From an uncultured Eubacteriales bacterium (lineage in GTDB: Bacteria; Bacillota; Clostridia; Christensenellales; Aristaeellaceae): a DNA stretch of 64,000 nucleotides. The DNA is taken from assembly GCA_900315315.1 (NCBI GenBank), contig OMYT01000004.1:1-64000 (forward strand). Direction: 5' to 3'. The notes under the pieces are model-generated. The model did no database searches, was not told where the DNA came from, and saw only the letters and a program-made list of their open reading frames with translations. Shown here piece by piece: positions 55,041 to 64,000 of the stretch. The translations under genes were made by a program, and so were the position numbers. Position 1 is the stretch's first letter. Each line of letters starts with the position of its first letter.

Positions 55041-57473
55041 ATGAAACAGCAATCATTGAACGGCACATGGACCCTCAGTATCCCCGGGTACACTTTTCCG
55101 GAAACAGCGGCATCCGTTCCGGGATCAGTTTACCATGATCTTCAGACGGCAGGGCTGATTCCCGATCCGTTTTATCGGGATAACGAGAATGAAGCCCTCA
55201 AAATCATGGAATATGATTTTATCTACAGCCGCTCTTTTTCAGCCTCGGCAGAGCTGCTGCAATGCGACGCTGTTCTGCTCCGCTGCCACGGCCTGGACAC
55301 CCTGGCCACAGTGGAGGTGAACGGCCGTCAGGCCGGCAGGGCGGACAATATGCACCGGCTTTGGGAGTTTGATGTGAAGGAGCTGTTGCATGAGGGAGAG
55401 AATTCCATCCGGATTACCTTCGCTTCCCCGACAAAATTTATCCGGGAAGCTTATGAGCGGCAGCCGCTGGAAGGCACTACGGATGCGATGCTTGGATTTC
55501 CATATCTGCGCAAAGCACATTGCATGTTTGGCTGGGACTGGGGTCCCCGGCTGCCTGACGCAGGAATCTGGCGGGATATTGAACTGATTGGCATAGAGAC
55601 CGCCCGGCTGCGGGATGTTTCTGTGCTGCAAGATCATGAAGAGGACAGGGTCACGCTGAACGTTCTATCGCGAACGGAACACGTAACAGAAGGAGAGACC
55701 AGAATATCCGTGACTGTGACTGCGCCGGATGGGCAGACATTTACAGCGGAAGGCGCAGACTGCAGCCTGATGATTGATCACCCGCAACGCTGGTGGCCGG
55801 TGGGATACGGTGATCAACCACTTTATACAGTGGAAGTTACGCTTTCCGACGGCGACCATATCCTTGACACCTGGAAGAAACGCGTCGGTCTGCGCACCAT
55901 GACGGTCCGCCGGGAAAAGGATCAGTGGGGCGAGAGCTTTTGTCACTGCGTCAACGGGGTGGACGTGTTTGCCATGGGCGCAGACTACATTCCGGAGGAC
56001 AATCTGCTGCCGCGGGTAAATCCGGAACGAACCCGCCGCCTGCTGGAGGATGCGAAGGCGGCGAATATGAATGCGGTTCGTGTATGGGGCGGCGGATATT
56101 ATCCCGACGATTATTTCTACGATATCTGTGACGAACTTGGGCTGCTGGTGTGGCAGGACTTCATGTTCGCCTGCGCTGCTTATGACCTGACAGAGGAATT
56201 TGAGAAGAATGTATGCGCAGAATTCAGGGACAATATCCGGCGACTGCGGCATCACCCGTCTCTCGCAATCTGGTGCGGCAACAACGAGATGGAAAGTTTT
56301 GCAGCCTGGGGTGTATGGGTGAACAGCAAGAAGCTGACGGCAGATTATATCAAGCTGTATGAGTATATCCTGCCGAAAATCATGAAAGAGGAAGACCCAC
56401 AAGCATTCTACTGGCCCTCGAGCCCTTCCTCCGGAGGAAGCTTTGACGAGCCTCAGGATGAGAACCGGGGTGACTGCCATTACTGGGAAGTCTGGCATGG
56501 GCTGAAGCCTTTTACGGATTATCGTAATCACCTGTTCCGGTATGCCAGCGAGTTCGGATTCCAGAGCTTCCCCTGCATGGCGACAATCAAAAGCTATACG
56601 TTGCCGGAAGACAGGAATGTATTCTCCTATATCATGGAGAAACACCAGCGGAACGCCAGCGCCAACGGGAAGATCGCGGAATACTTATCCCAGACTTATC
56701 TCTATCCTTCTTCTTTCGATTTGTTCGTATATGCGTCCCAGCTGCTGCAGGCGCAGGCCATGCAGTACGGTGTGGAACACTGGCGCCGGAACCGGGGGCG
56801 CTGCATGGGCGCGCTGGTCTGGCAGCTGAACGATTGCTGGCCGGTGACCAGCTGGGCCAGCATCGACTATTACGGTCGATGGAAAGCGCTGCATTATTAT
56901 GAGAAACGCTTTTTCTCGCCGGTGCTGATCTCCTGTGCAGAGGAGGGAACGCTGACGCAGAACACCAATGTGAATGCAGAACCTTTCCCGCTGAAGAAAT
57001 CCGCCCGGCTGAATGTATCCAACGAGACACGGGAGGAGTTCCGGGGAACGGTACGCTGGAGCCTGCGGAATCCGGATGCTGTGATTTTACAAGAGGGATG
57101 TTGCCCGGTGACCATACCTGCATTGTCTGCTGTCTGGCTGGATGAAATGGATTTCTCTGATCAGGACACTTACAGAACCTATGTGGCCTACAGCCTTGAG
57201 AATGAGCAAGGGGATACGGTGGGCAGCGGAACGGTGCTGTTCTGCGCACCGAAACATTTCCGCTTTACGAACCCGAGGCTGGAAGCACATCAGGAGGGAA
57301 ATGAGATTGTTGTCACTGCACAAGCCTATGCCCGCAGTGTGGAGATCCAGTGCGATCCTGATACCGTGCTGGAAGATAACTTCTTTGATATGAACGCCGG
57401 TACCAGGAAAGTTCGGATTGTTCGCGGTGACCCAGGTAAGATTTCAGTCCGCAGCGTATTTGATATTCGTTAA
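55041..57473 (+). CDS. GH2 beta-mannosidase
   Basis: 810 residues. The sugar-binding, immunoglobulin-like and TIM domains of GH2 are in order. GWDWGPRLPDAGIWRDIEL and VRVWGGGYYPDDYFYD are typical for the beta-mannosidase branch. Acid/base E416 is in WCGNNEMES and the nucleophile E504 in YASEFGFQSFP. No signal peptide, so it removes mannose from imported manno-oligosaccharides. RBS GGGAGG at 55030-55035. It sits between the AraC gene and the MATE gene, 14-15 bases from each. Confidence 0.92.
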   Translation: MKQQSLNGTWTLSIPGYTFPETAASVPGSVYHDLQTAGLIPDPFYRDNENEALKIMEYDFIYSRSFSASAELLQCDAVLLRCHGLDTLATVEVNGRQAGRADNMHRLWEFDVKELLHEGENSIRITFASPTKFIREAYERQPLEGTTDAMLGFPYLRKAHCMFGWDWGPRLPDAGIWRDIELIGIETARLRDVSVLQDHEEDRVTLNVLSRTEHVTEGETRISVTVTAPDGQTFTAEGADCSLMIDHPQRWWPVGYGDQPLYTVEVTLSDGDHILDTWKKRVGLRTMTVRREKDQWGESFCHCVNGVDVFAMGADYIPEDNLLPRVNPERTRRLLEDAKAANMNAVRVWGGGYYPDDYFYDICDELGLLVWQDFMFACAAYDLTEEFEKNVCAEFRDNIRRLRHHPSLAIWCGNNEMESFAAWGVWVNSKKLTADYIKLYEYILPKIMKEEDPQAFYWPSSPSSGGSFDEPQDENRGDCHYWEVWHGLKPFTDYRNHLFRYASEFGFQSFPCMATIKSYTLPEDRNVFSYIMEKHQRNASANGKIAEYLSQTYLYPSSFDLFVYASQLLQAQAMQYGVEHWRRNRGRCMGALVWQLNDCWPVTSWASIDYYGRWKALHYYEKRFFSPVLISCAEEGTLTQNTNVNAEPFPLKKSARLNVSNETREEFRGTVRWSLRNPDAVILQEGCCPVTIPALSAVWLDEMDFSDQDTYRTYVAYSLENEQGDTVGSGTVLFCAPKHFRFTNPRLEAHQEGNEIVVTAQAYARSVEIQCDPDTVLEDNFFDMNAGTRKVRIVRGDPGKISVRSVFDIR

Positions 57474-57488
57474 AGGTGGGTCAAACCA

Positions 57489-58832
57489 ATGCAGATCGAC
57501 AACGGCGCTTTCTATCAAAAACTGAAAAAACTGGCGCTGCCGATTTCTCTCCAAAGCCTGATGCTCGCAGCGGTGGCGGCGGGCGATGCACTGATGCTGG
57601 GCCGGGTGGCACAGAATGAGATGGCGGCAGTATCCCTGGCGACGCAGATCCAGTTTGTCCAGAACATGTTTCTGATGGCGGTCACTGCCGCAGGTTCGAT
57701 ACTCGGCGCCCAGTACTGGGGCAAGGGAGACCGGGATACGGTCCGGAGTCTGTTCAATATGATGCTGCGCTGGTGCGGCGTGGTCTCCCTGATCTTTTTC
57801 CTGGCCTGCGAATTCTGCCCGGAGCTGCTGATGCGTCTGTTCTCCCATGACGATCCGATCATTGAAATCGGGAGCGCCTATCTGCGAATTGCCGGCTGGT
57901 CCTATTTGATCACGGGCATATCACAATGCTATCTGACCACGATGAAGGTAACGGATCATGTAACGCCAAGTGCCTGGATTTCTTCATCAGCGGTCGTGAT
58001 TAATATCATCCTGAACGCGGTGTTTATTTTCGGCTTGCTCGGGGCACCTGCCATGCAAGCCAGAGGGGCCGCATTGGCAACGACGCTGGCGAGAGTAGTC
58101 GAGCTGGCGCTGTGCATCGGGATTTCATCCCGGGAGACGTTCCTGCGTCCGGTCTGGAGCAAACTGTTTGAAAAGAAGAAGCAGCTGGCGGCTGATTTCC
58201 GACGGCAGTGCTTCCCACTGCTGGGCGGAGGACTTTTCTGGGGCGTAGGGTTTACATCCTATACGGCGATTATGGGCCATATGGGTACGGATGCCGCGGC
58301 GGCCAATGCGGTGGCTGCGGTGGTCCGGGACCTGATCTGCTGTGTCTGCAACGGCGTTGGCAGTGCAGCCGGGATTATGGTCGGCAATGAGCTTGGGGCC
58401 GGCAATCTGGAAAAAGGAAAGGCATACGGGATCAAACTGAAGAACATATCCTTTATCATCGGATTTGCGTCCATGGCTGTGGTTCTTGCACTGACACCGC
58501 TGGTCGTCCGGATGGTTATTCTGACGGATGAGGCACGGCAGTATTTAACCGGAATGATGATCATCATGGCGGTTTATATGATCGGCCGCTGCGTAAATAC
58601 TGTGACGATCAACGGCGTTCTGGACGGCGGAGGTGACACTCTGTTTGACATGTATTCCCTGGCGGTCTGTATGTGGGGAGTTGCAATTCCGCTGGCCCTG
58701 CTCGGCGCGTTTGTGTTTCATTGGCCGGTGCTTGTTGTGTATGGCTGCACCTGCCTGGACGAAGTGGGCAAAATTCCATGGGTCATGTATCGTTTCCGAA
58801 AGTACAAATGGGTGAAGGATCTGACCAGGTAA
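57489..58832 (+). CDS. MATE-family efflux transporter
   Basis: 447 residues with about 12 membrane segments and two repeated halves. The pattern matches MatE: LPISLQSLMLAAVAAGDALM at the start, QFVQNMFLMAVTAAGSILGAQ, and GVGSAAGIMVGNELGAGN opening the second half. It exports small molecules in exchange for Na+ or H+. The substrate is unknown; it follows the mannosidase by 15 bases and is probably cotranscribed. It converges on the xylanase gene with a 7-base gap and no visible terminator. Confidence 0.9.
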   Translation: MQIDNGAFYQKLKKLALPISLQSLMLAAVAAGDALMLGRVAQNEMAAVSLATQIQFVQNMFLMAVTAAGSILGAQYWGKGDRDTVRSLFNMMLRWCGVVSLIFFLACEFCPELLMRLFSHDDPIIEIGSAYLRIAGWSYLITGISQCYLTTMKVTDHVTPSAWISSSAVVINIILNAVFIFGLLGAPAMQARGAALATTLARVVELALCIGISSRETFLRPVWSKLFEKKKQLAADFRRQCFPLLGGGLFWGVGFTSYTAIMGHMGTDAAAANAVAAVVRDLICCVCNGVGSAAGIMVGNELGAGNLEKGKAYGIKLKNISFIIGFASMAVVLALTPLVVRMVILTDEARQYLTGMMIIMAVYMIGRCVNTVTINGVLDGGGDTLFDMYSLAVCMWGVAIPLALLGAFVFHWPVLVVYGCTCLDEVGKIPWVMYRFRKYKWVKDLTR

Positions 58833-58839
58833 TCGGGAA

Positions 58840-59928
58840 TTATTCGAACGCCTGACTGGGATCAGCTACGGCCCAGAAAGCCGGTTTCGGATTACAGGAT
58901 GCATCGAACAGCAGCGGGTACTCATACTTGCGATAACTCATTCCATCAGTCAGCCCCCAGACTTGTACCGCTTCAGTCTGGTCAGCGTATTCCAGCATCA
59001 GATTCATTACATCGGCATATTTCTTTGCTTGTTTTTTGAATTGCTCTTCCGTGTTTTTCTTTATACCTACATCCAATTCACTTACCCGCAGTTTCAATCC
59101 GGTGGCGGCAACTGCTTTTACGGCGTTTCGAAGCATGCTCATACCGGGTTCCAATACCCGATGATGCATCTGGAAACCATAACCGTCAATATTTCCTTCG
59201 GCCTGCAGCTTTTCCAACAATTGAAGGATTCCCTTCAGTTTTCCCGGATAAGCTGTATTATAGTCATTATAATACAACAGGGTTCCATCCGGAGCGTACT
59301 TCCTGGCCAGTTCAAAAGCACGTTCCACATAATCTTCGCCGACAGTTTCATACCATCTGGATTTTCTCAGGGTATGAGAGCCGTCATCGATGGCTTCGTT
59401 AACGACATCCCAGGAAACGACAAGGCCCGGATACCGGGTATTCAGCAGATCCATCAATTCCCGGATATAGTTTTCCAGACGGCCGAGCATTTTTACCCGA
59501 TCCAGGAGGGGAGCAGAAGTGTCATACCCTTCGTGGAAGAATTCATCCTGCGTTTCGATATGCCAGACCAATACATGGCCATGGACTTTAATGCCGTTTT
59601 CTTTGGCAAAATCAAGCAACGGGACTGCGCTGTCCAGATGAACGGCGACAGCGGTTTCATCTCCGGATTCCTTTACAATTCTTCTGCTTTCCGCCCAATC
59701 AATGACAAAATTCGGCTTGAGTTCATTTTCCGGTGTCAGAATGCTGAACTGCTTCCTGATCAAATCCATGGTTTCGGTATTCATAAAAGCAGCCTGGGGC
59801 GCCGCTGCTCCGAAATCAAATTTTTCAGCGTATATTTCTTTCAGAGAAGGTATGTTTTCCGCGGCTGCGGTCTGAATACCTCCAAAGAGCAGGATGGCGG
59901 CAAGGATCAGAATAAGTGTTTTTTTCAT
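58840..59928 (-). CDS. Secreted GH10 endo-1,4-beta-xylanase
   Basis: 362 residues. Signal peptide KTLILILAAILLFGGIQTAAA directs export; the catalytic domain then fills the protein, with no binding module. GH10 markers are ENELKPNFV, GHVLVWHIETQDEFF, the acid/base E178 in WDVVNEAID and the nucleophile E284 in VSELDVG. It cuts xylan backbones outside the cell, providing oligosaccharides for the neighbouring importers. ATG 59928 is chosen for the signal peptide and the AGGGG site; the frame is open further upstream. Confidence 0.93.
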   Translation of the reverse strand: MKKTLILILAAILLFGGIQTAAAENIPSLKEIYAEKFDFGAAAPQAAFMNTETMDLIRKQFSILTPENELKPNFVIDWAESRRIVKESGDETAVAVHLDSAVPLLDFAKENGIKVHGHVLVWHIETQDEFFHEGYDTSAPLLDRVKMLGRLENYIRELMDLLNTRYPGLVVSWDVVNEAIDDGSHTLRKSRWYETVGEDYVERAFELARKYAPDGTLLYYNDYNTAYPGKLKGILQLLEKLQAEGNIDGYGFQMHHRVLEPGMSMLRNAVKAVAATGLKLRVSELDVGIKKNTEEQFKKQAKKYADVMNLMLEYADQTEAVQVWGLTDGMSYRKYEYPLLFDASCNPKPAFWAVADPSQAFE

Positions 59929-60124
59929 TTTGGTATCCCCTCTAATTCTTTTTTCATAACTCAGTTTATCACATTTTGTCCGGCAGTAAAACAATCATTG
60001 CGTTTTCCCCGGCTGTATTTACTTATTGAGCATGCCGCCAAGGTGTTTGAAGAGGGGAAAAGAGCCAAAAAACAAACAAAAAGCAATGCGGACAAAAAAC
60101 CCGGAAAACGATTGCTTCAAGGCT

Positions 60125-60136
60125 GGTAACGTTTCC
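60125..60136. promoter_or_regulatory. LacI-type operator-like palindrome
   Basis: GGTAACGTTTCC is nearly palindromic around CG, like sites of LacI/CcpA regulators. It lies in the 347-base divergent region between the xylanase and the sugar importer. Only one copy, so weak. Nothing else was seen there apart from the promoter at 60185. Confidence 0.3.
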
Positions 60137-60184
60137 GAAATGAGAAGACTGGTCAAAAATTGTCTGAAAACTTACAAAAAGCAC

Positions 60185-60213
60185 TTGAATAAGTACGTAC
60201 ATGGGACTATAAT
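60185..60213 (+). promoter_or_regulatory. Promoter of the sugar ABC importer operon
   Basis: TTGAAT (60185-60190), 17 bases, perfect TATAAT (60208-60213). The leader is about 55 bases and holds a small hairpin GACC-GCGAAA-GGTC. Confidence 0.85.
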
Positions 60214-60275
60214 GGCTATAGTGACCGCGAAAGGTCGCAGAGGAAATATACATAAGTTGAAAGGAGATCCCGAAC

Positions 60276-61520
60276 ATGAAGAAACTGTTAGCCCTGGTTC
60301 TGGCGGCCATGATGCTGCTGGGAATGATGTCCTTTGCCTCCGCTGAGGATGTGGAACTGACCCTGTGGTCCATCGCTGTTGAGAGCGATGCCAGCTATCA
60401 GACCTACATCGACGGCATCGCTGCTTTCGAAGCTGCGAACCCCGGCGTCAAGGTCAACCATGAAACCACTCAGAATGAGCAGTACAAGACCAAGATCAAG
60501 GCTGCGATGTCTGCCGGAACCGATCTGCCTGATGTGTTCTTCACCTGGGGCATGAGCTTCCTGGGCGACTTCGTGAATGCTGATCGCGTACTGTGCCTGG
60601 ACGAGTACTATGATGCCTACAAAGATGACCTGGCCAAGAATATGTGCGCTAACGCGACCTATGACGGAAAACTGTACGGCGTGCCCTACACCATGAGCTG
60701 CGTCGTTCTGTTCGCCAACATGGATCTGCTGAAGGAAGCCGGCTGGGATCACATTCCGGAGACCATCGAAGACATGAGCAAGTGCTGCGAAGACCTGAAG
60801 GCCAAGGGCATTGTTCCTTTCGGTGTTTCCGGCAAAGAACTCTGGTGCCTGTCTGAGTACCTTGAGCCTCTGATGATCAAATCCATCGGCACCCAGAAGC
60901 TGATTGATGTCTATGAAGGCCGCGAGAGCTGGGACAACGAAGGCATCAAGGCTGCCGTTACCGCTTTCCAGGATTATGTAAAGAACGAGTACTTTGATCC
61001 CAATGCTGCTGCGCTGGGCAACGATGAAGTCAAGACCAATTTCATCGCCGGCAAGTATGCCTTCTATCAGAACGGTTCCTGGAACTGCGGCGACATCTCC
61101 AAGTCTGAGAACGCTGCTTCCTTCAAGGCCGGCCTGTTCCCGGTGCTGAATCCCGACAATGCTTCCCTGTACGAGCTGATCGGCGGACCCAACAACACCC
61201 TGGCTGTAACCGCCACCACCGAGCACAAGGAAGAAGCTGTGAAGCTGGCTTTCGAACTGGCCAAGTTCATGTCCGATGCTGACTACAAGTCTGGCGCGAA
61301 CCTGCCCTGCTGGACTGCTGATCCCGAAGCTAAGGTTTCCGATCTGGTTGCCCAGGTTGTGGATATCGCGGGCAAGGCTGAAGGTATGGTGCTGTTCGGA
61401 GACAACTTCCTGAGCGCTGACGCGGCCAACACCTATCTGGATTACATCGGTCTGGCATTCGCCGGTGAAATTGATGCAGAAGGTTTCTGCACCGGCCTCG
61501 CTGCTGAACTGAGCAAGTAA
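60276..61520 (+). CDS. Sugar ABC importer substrate-binding protein, family 1
   Basis: 414 residues. Signal peptide MKKLLALVLAAMMLLGMMSF followed by ASAE; no lipobox cysteine. The mature part matches SBP family 1: FEAANPGVKVNHETTQNEQY, DLPDVFFTWG, GKLYGVPYTMS. It captures a mono- or oligosaccharide outside the cell. The hairpin after the gene separates it from the permeases. RBS AAAGGAG. Next to the xylanase gene, so a xylo-oligosaccharide is a fair guess. Confidence 0.92.
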   Translation: MKKLLALVLAAMMLLGMMSFASAEDVELTLWSIAVESDASYQTYIDGIAAFEAANPGVKVNHETTQNEQYKTKIKAAMSAGTDLPDVFFTWGMSFLGDFVNADRVLCLDEYYDAYKDDLAKNMCANATYDGKLYGVPYTMSCVVLFANMDLLKEAGWDHIPETIEDMSKCCEDLKAKGIVPFGVSGKELWCLSEYLEPLMIKSIGTQKLIDVYEGRESWDNEGIKAAVTAFQDYVKNEYFDPNAAALGNDEVKTNFIAGKYAFYQNGSWNCGDISKSENAASFKAGLFPVLNPDNASLYELIGGPNNTLAVTATTEHKEEAVKLAFELAKFMSDADYKSGANLPCWTADPEAKVSDLVAQVVDIAGKAEGMVLFGDNFLSADAANTYLDYIGLAFAGEIDAEGFCTGLAAELSK

Positions 61521-61553
61521 TCGATTATCGGATACTACAAAGTCTGATTACGA

Positions 61554-61600
61554 AGAGGAAGACGGTTTCGCCTTCGGACGAGACCGTCTCCCTCGATTTT
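61554..61600 (+). terminator. Hairpin between sugar-binding protein and permeases
   Basis: GACGGTTTCG / CGAGACCGTC with loop CCTTCGGA, extendable with GAGG/CCTC, followed by GATTTTT. It may be a partial terminator giving more binding protein than permease. Confidence 0.8.
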
Positions 61601-61622
61601 TCGTTGAAAGGGAATACAGAAG

Positions 61623-62501
61623 ATGAGAAGACCATTTAGCTATAAGCTGAACATTTTTCTGTTCCTGCTCCCCGCATTGATTCTGTTTCTCGGAGTCCTG
61701 ATTGCCCCGATCGCTATGTCAGGCTATTACAGTCTGACGGAATGGAACGGATTGGGAACCCCTGAGTTCATCGGTTTTCAGAACTATGTGGAGCTATTTA
61801 CCAGCAAATCCATCAACATTATGCGGGCTCTGAAGAACGTTATGTTGCTGGCGCTGCTGTCTGTATGCATCCAGCTTCCCTTTGCTCTGCTGCTGGCTCT
61901 GAAACTGAGCCAGCACGTGAAGGGTGAGCGGTGGTATCTTGCGATCTATTTCATGCCCGTGCTGATTTCCTCAGTTGTTATCGGACAATTATGGATCAAG
62001 ATCTATAACCCGGAATATGGTGTGCTCAATACCCTGTTGCGTTCACTGGGGCTGGACAGTTGGACCCGAATATGGCTGGGGGATAAAAATGTGGCCATGG
62101 GCGCCTGTCTGGTTCCGATCCTTTGGCAGTACGTGGGTTATCATATGCTGCTGATGTACGCAGGCATCAAGGGTATGCCCCCGGAACTGAATGAGGCAGC
62201 CATGCTGGACGGTTGTACGCCGGGCCAGGTGAGTCGGTATATCACCATTCCCTATATCCGTCCGATCCTTCGGGTCAGTGTCATTTTTGCGGTAACCGGT
62301 TCATTGAAATCATTCGATATGATTTACGTGTTGACCAACGGCGGACCAAACCACGCGACTGAAGTACCCAGCACACTGATGATCAATCTGCTGTTCCTGC
62401 GGAACCGGTACGGCATGGGTTCCACGATTGCGGTGATGTTAATCGTGCTTTGCTTTGTGTTTGCATTGCTGATCAATTTTGCGTTCAAGGAGGAGAAATA
62501 A
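61623..62501 (+). CDS. Sugar ABC importer permease, MalF/UgpA type
   Basis: 292 residues with six membrane segments. Start MRRPFSYKLNIFLFLLPALI and the EAA loop ELNEAAMLDGCTPGQVSRYI match the carbohydrate uptake family 1. It pairs with the next permease. No ATPase is encoded in the visible part; these importers often share an MsmX-like ATPase. ATG 61623. Confidence 0.93.
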   Translation: MRRPFSYKLNIFLFLLPALILFLGVLIAPIAMSGYYSLTEWNGLGTPEFIGFQNYVELFTSKSINIMRALKNVMLLALLSVCIQLPFALLLALKLSQHVKGERWYLAIYFMPVLISSVVIGQLWIKIYNPEYGVLNTLLRSLGLDSWTRIWLGDKNVAMGACLVPILWQYVGYHMLLMYAGIKGMPPELNEAAMLDGCTPGQVSRYITIPYIRPILRVSVIFAVTGSLKSFDMIYVLTNGGPNHATEVPSTLMINLLFLRNRYGMGSTIAVMLIVLCFVFALLINFAFKEEK

Positions 62502-62502
62502 G

Positions 62503-63378
62503 ATGACCCGAACGAAGATTAATCAGTCGGACATCCCCGTGGCACAGCAGCATCGCTTTAAGTGGACGGATGTGTTGGTGCAGATCGGCCTGATCTTATG
62601 GGCGCTCATCTGCCTTTTCCCGGTCTACTGGATGTTCACTTTCTCCCTGAAAAGCAATGAGGAGATTTTCGGCCAGAACGTGATGGGTTTGCCGCAGCAC
62701 TGGCTGTGGAGTAACTACGAACGAGCGCTGAACGTCGGAAACATGGGGCGTTACTTCTTCAACAGCTTGTTGGTGACGGTCGTAACCATCCTGATTACGC
62801 TCGGAGCAGCCATTATGGCCACCTATGCGATTACCAGGCTCAAATGGAAATTTCACAAGAAGATGAACGCATTCTTTATGCTGGGTCTTACAATCCCGAT
62901 TCACGCGGCCATCGTTCCTCTTTATACGACGCTGTCCCGTGTAGGCCTGTTGAACACATATTGGGCGCTTATTATTCCATATTCAGCGTTTTCATTGAGT
63001 ATGGCAATCCTGATCTGCACAGGTTTCATGGGAGATATTCCCTATGATCTGGATGAAGCAGCCTTCCTGGATGGCTGCGGTGTATGGGGTATTTTCTGCC
63101 GGGTGATTCTTCCGCTGATGTTGCCTGCTGTATCCACGGTAGGTATCTACACTTTCCTGCAATGCTGGAATGAGTTGATGTTTGCTACGGTGTTTATCAG
63201 CAAGGACGTTTTCAAGACATTGCCTGTCGGTGTCCAGAGCCTGAGCGGCCAGTACACGACGGAATGGGGTCCTATTGGCGCAGCGCTGGCACTGGCTACG
63301 ATTCCGACGTTGATCGTATATGTTTTCCTGAGCAAACAAATTCAAGAGAGCTTCATTGCCGGTGCGGTCAAGGGATAA
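62503..63378 (+). CDS. Sugar ABC importer permease, MalG type
   Basis: 291 residues, six membrane segments. The EAA loop is YDLDEAAFLDGCGVWGIFCR and the C terminus IQESFIAGAVKG is typical of MalG-like permeases. ATG 62503 lies just after the previous stop, with AAGGAGG in front. A hairpin follows the gene. Confidence 0.93.
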   Translation: MTRTKINQSDIPVAQQHRFKWTDVLVQIGLILWALICLFPVYWMFTFSLKSNEEIFGQNVMGLPQHWLWSNYERALNVGNMGRYFFNSLLVTVVTILITLGAAIMATYAITRLKWKFHKKMNAFFMLGLTIPIHAAIVPLYTTLSRVGLLNTYWALIIPYSAFSLSMAILICTGFMGDIPYDLDEAAFLDGCGVWGIFCRVILPLMLPAVSTVGIYTFLQCWNELMFATVFISKDVFKTLPVGVQSLSGQYTTEWGPIGAALALATIPTLIVYVFLSKQIQESFIAGAVKG

Positions 63379-63397
63379 TTATTCTCCACCATCCATA

Positions 63398-63426
63398 CGG
63401 GAGTTCCGGCGGAACTCCCGTATTTT
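63398..63426 (+). terminator. Terminator after the sugar importer operon
   Basis: CGGGAGTTCC / GGAACTCCCG with a GGC loop, followed by TATTTT. The T run is modest. Confidence 0.75.
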
Positions 63427-63446
63427 GGCAGAAAGGATGAACTGAC

Positions 63447-64000
63447 TTGAAAAGAAATGCAAAACGAGTGGGGGCTATTTTTCTGGCGCTATTGATGAGT
63501 ATTGTACTTCCAAGTGCTGTTTTTGCCGAAGAACAAATGCCCCTGATTGGTGAATGGGCTTTTGAATATGAACCAGAGACACCTGTCCTGAGGATTGAAG
63601 CGGACGGAAGTGCCTGGTATAAAGGAAAAGATTATCACTGGGAAGACCAGGGATCTTTTCTGGCGCTTACAGATGCAGACGGGAACACCATGAACCTTCG
63701 ATATGCAGTGACGGAAGATCAGAAGCTGATTTACCCTCAAACCACCTATAAGCGGGGTAAAGAGGTAGAAGGACAGGGCGGTTTGATCGGCATCTGGGAA
63801 GGAACGGACGACGGCAGCAATTTTGTATTTACCCCGGCAGGATATTTCCTGGAGGACAGTGCATTCTCGGGAAATTTCATCAATGATACCGCAGAAGGCA
63901 CTTTCCTGCTACACTATGGTGATGTGTTTGCAGATACGTTATGCTATTATTCCATCACAGATGAGATCCTGACAGTGGAATACCCCTGGAAGCTTGTTGC
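63447..64000 (+). CDS. Secreted protein of unknown function, cut by the window end
   Basis: The first 184 residues of an open frame that continues past the window. TTG start at 63447 with AAAGGA about 10 bases upstream. A signal peptide (VGAIFLALLMSIVLPSAVFA) is followed by a Trp/Asp/Gly-rich domain with two similar units, LIGEWAFEYEPETP and LIGIWEGTDDGSNF, which suggests a beta-sandwich repeat as in DUF5640-like or lipocalin-like proteins. No function can be given. It follows the sugar importer operon with a terminator between. Confidence 0.65.
   Translation, partial: MKRNAKRVGAIFLALLMSIVLPSAVFAEEQMPLIGEWAFEYEPETPVLRIEADGSAWYKGKDYHWEDQGSFLALTDADGNTMNLRYAVTEDQKLIYPQTTYKRGKEVEGQGGLIGIWEGTDDGSNFVFTPAGYFLEDSAFSGNFINDTAEGTFLLHYGDVFADTLCYYSITDEILTVEYPWKLV

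Noticed and set aside
60001..60129. Coding frame upstream of the sugar importer
   Set aside because: Lys-rich, no binding site, ends before the promoter at 60185; extends from the opposite-strand shadow of the xylanase gene.

Overview
The window is chromosomal DNA from a Clostridia-like Firmicute (Bacillota). The evidence is strong AGGAGG-type ribosome binding sites, a PyrK-PyrD pair of the NAD-dependent type, a SpoIID-family protein, a SpoIIIE/FtsK translocase, separate IMP cyclohydrolase and AICAR transformylase genes, and a circularly permuted GH3 of the kind known from rumen Clostridia. The mix of nucleotide biosynthesis and hemicellulose genes suggests a gut or rumen fibre degrader, perhaps Christensenellales-like. 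That placement is inference, because no 16S is present.

Layout. Positions 1-190 hold the 3' part of a 5S rRNA and tRNA-Asn, the end of an rRNA operon. Positions 286-8349 hold an HD hydrolase, a PatB-type C-S lyase, two unassigned membrane or secreted proteins, FtsK/SpoIIIE and an alpha/beta hydrolase. Positions 8346-17505 hold a pyrimidine operon (pyrC-carB-pyrK-pyrD-pyrF-pyrE-pyrB-pyrI) behind a leader with a terminator and a possible PyrR-type hairpin; carA is absent. Positions 17538-30315 hold a purine operon (purE-purF-purM-purN-IMP cyclohydrolase-AICAR transformylase-purD-purL-fhs) with a good promoter and a terminator. Fhs makes the 10-formyl-THF used by PurN and the AICAR transformylase.

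Positions 30500-40423 hold DNA maintenance and accessory genes: a 1617-residue exonuclease/RecQ/UvrD fusion, SpoIID-like and RarA genes on the minus strand, a DinB-GNAT fusion and a P-loop kinase-like protein. Positions 40420-64000 form a glycan-use region: a permuted GH3, a peptide-type ABC importer followed by a GH3, a divergent 48-residue small protein, then GH3-AraC-GH2 beta-mannosidase-MATE, a secreted GH10 xylanase and a family-1 sugar ABC importer. Together these could release, import and hydrolyse beta-linked oligosaccharides (xylan, mannan or glucan derived).

The least expected signals are repeats and small elements rather than a new gene cassette. Heptamer arrays (GTGGAGA and variants) sit in the purine operon, one inside purL. 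A covarying hairpin family with a CCTTCGG tail sits between the nucleotide genes. Other points are a PurF lacking its nucleophile cysteine, a possible pyr attenuator, lipobox-free binding proteins and the small protein at 51636-51782. No transposase, prophage or CRISPR array was seen. All similarity statements come from reading the sequence; no database search was run.
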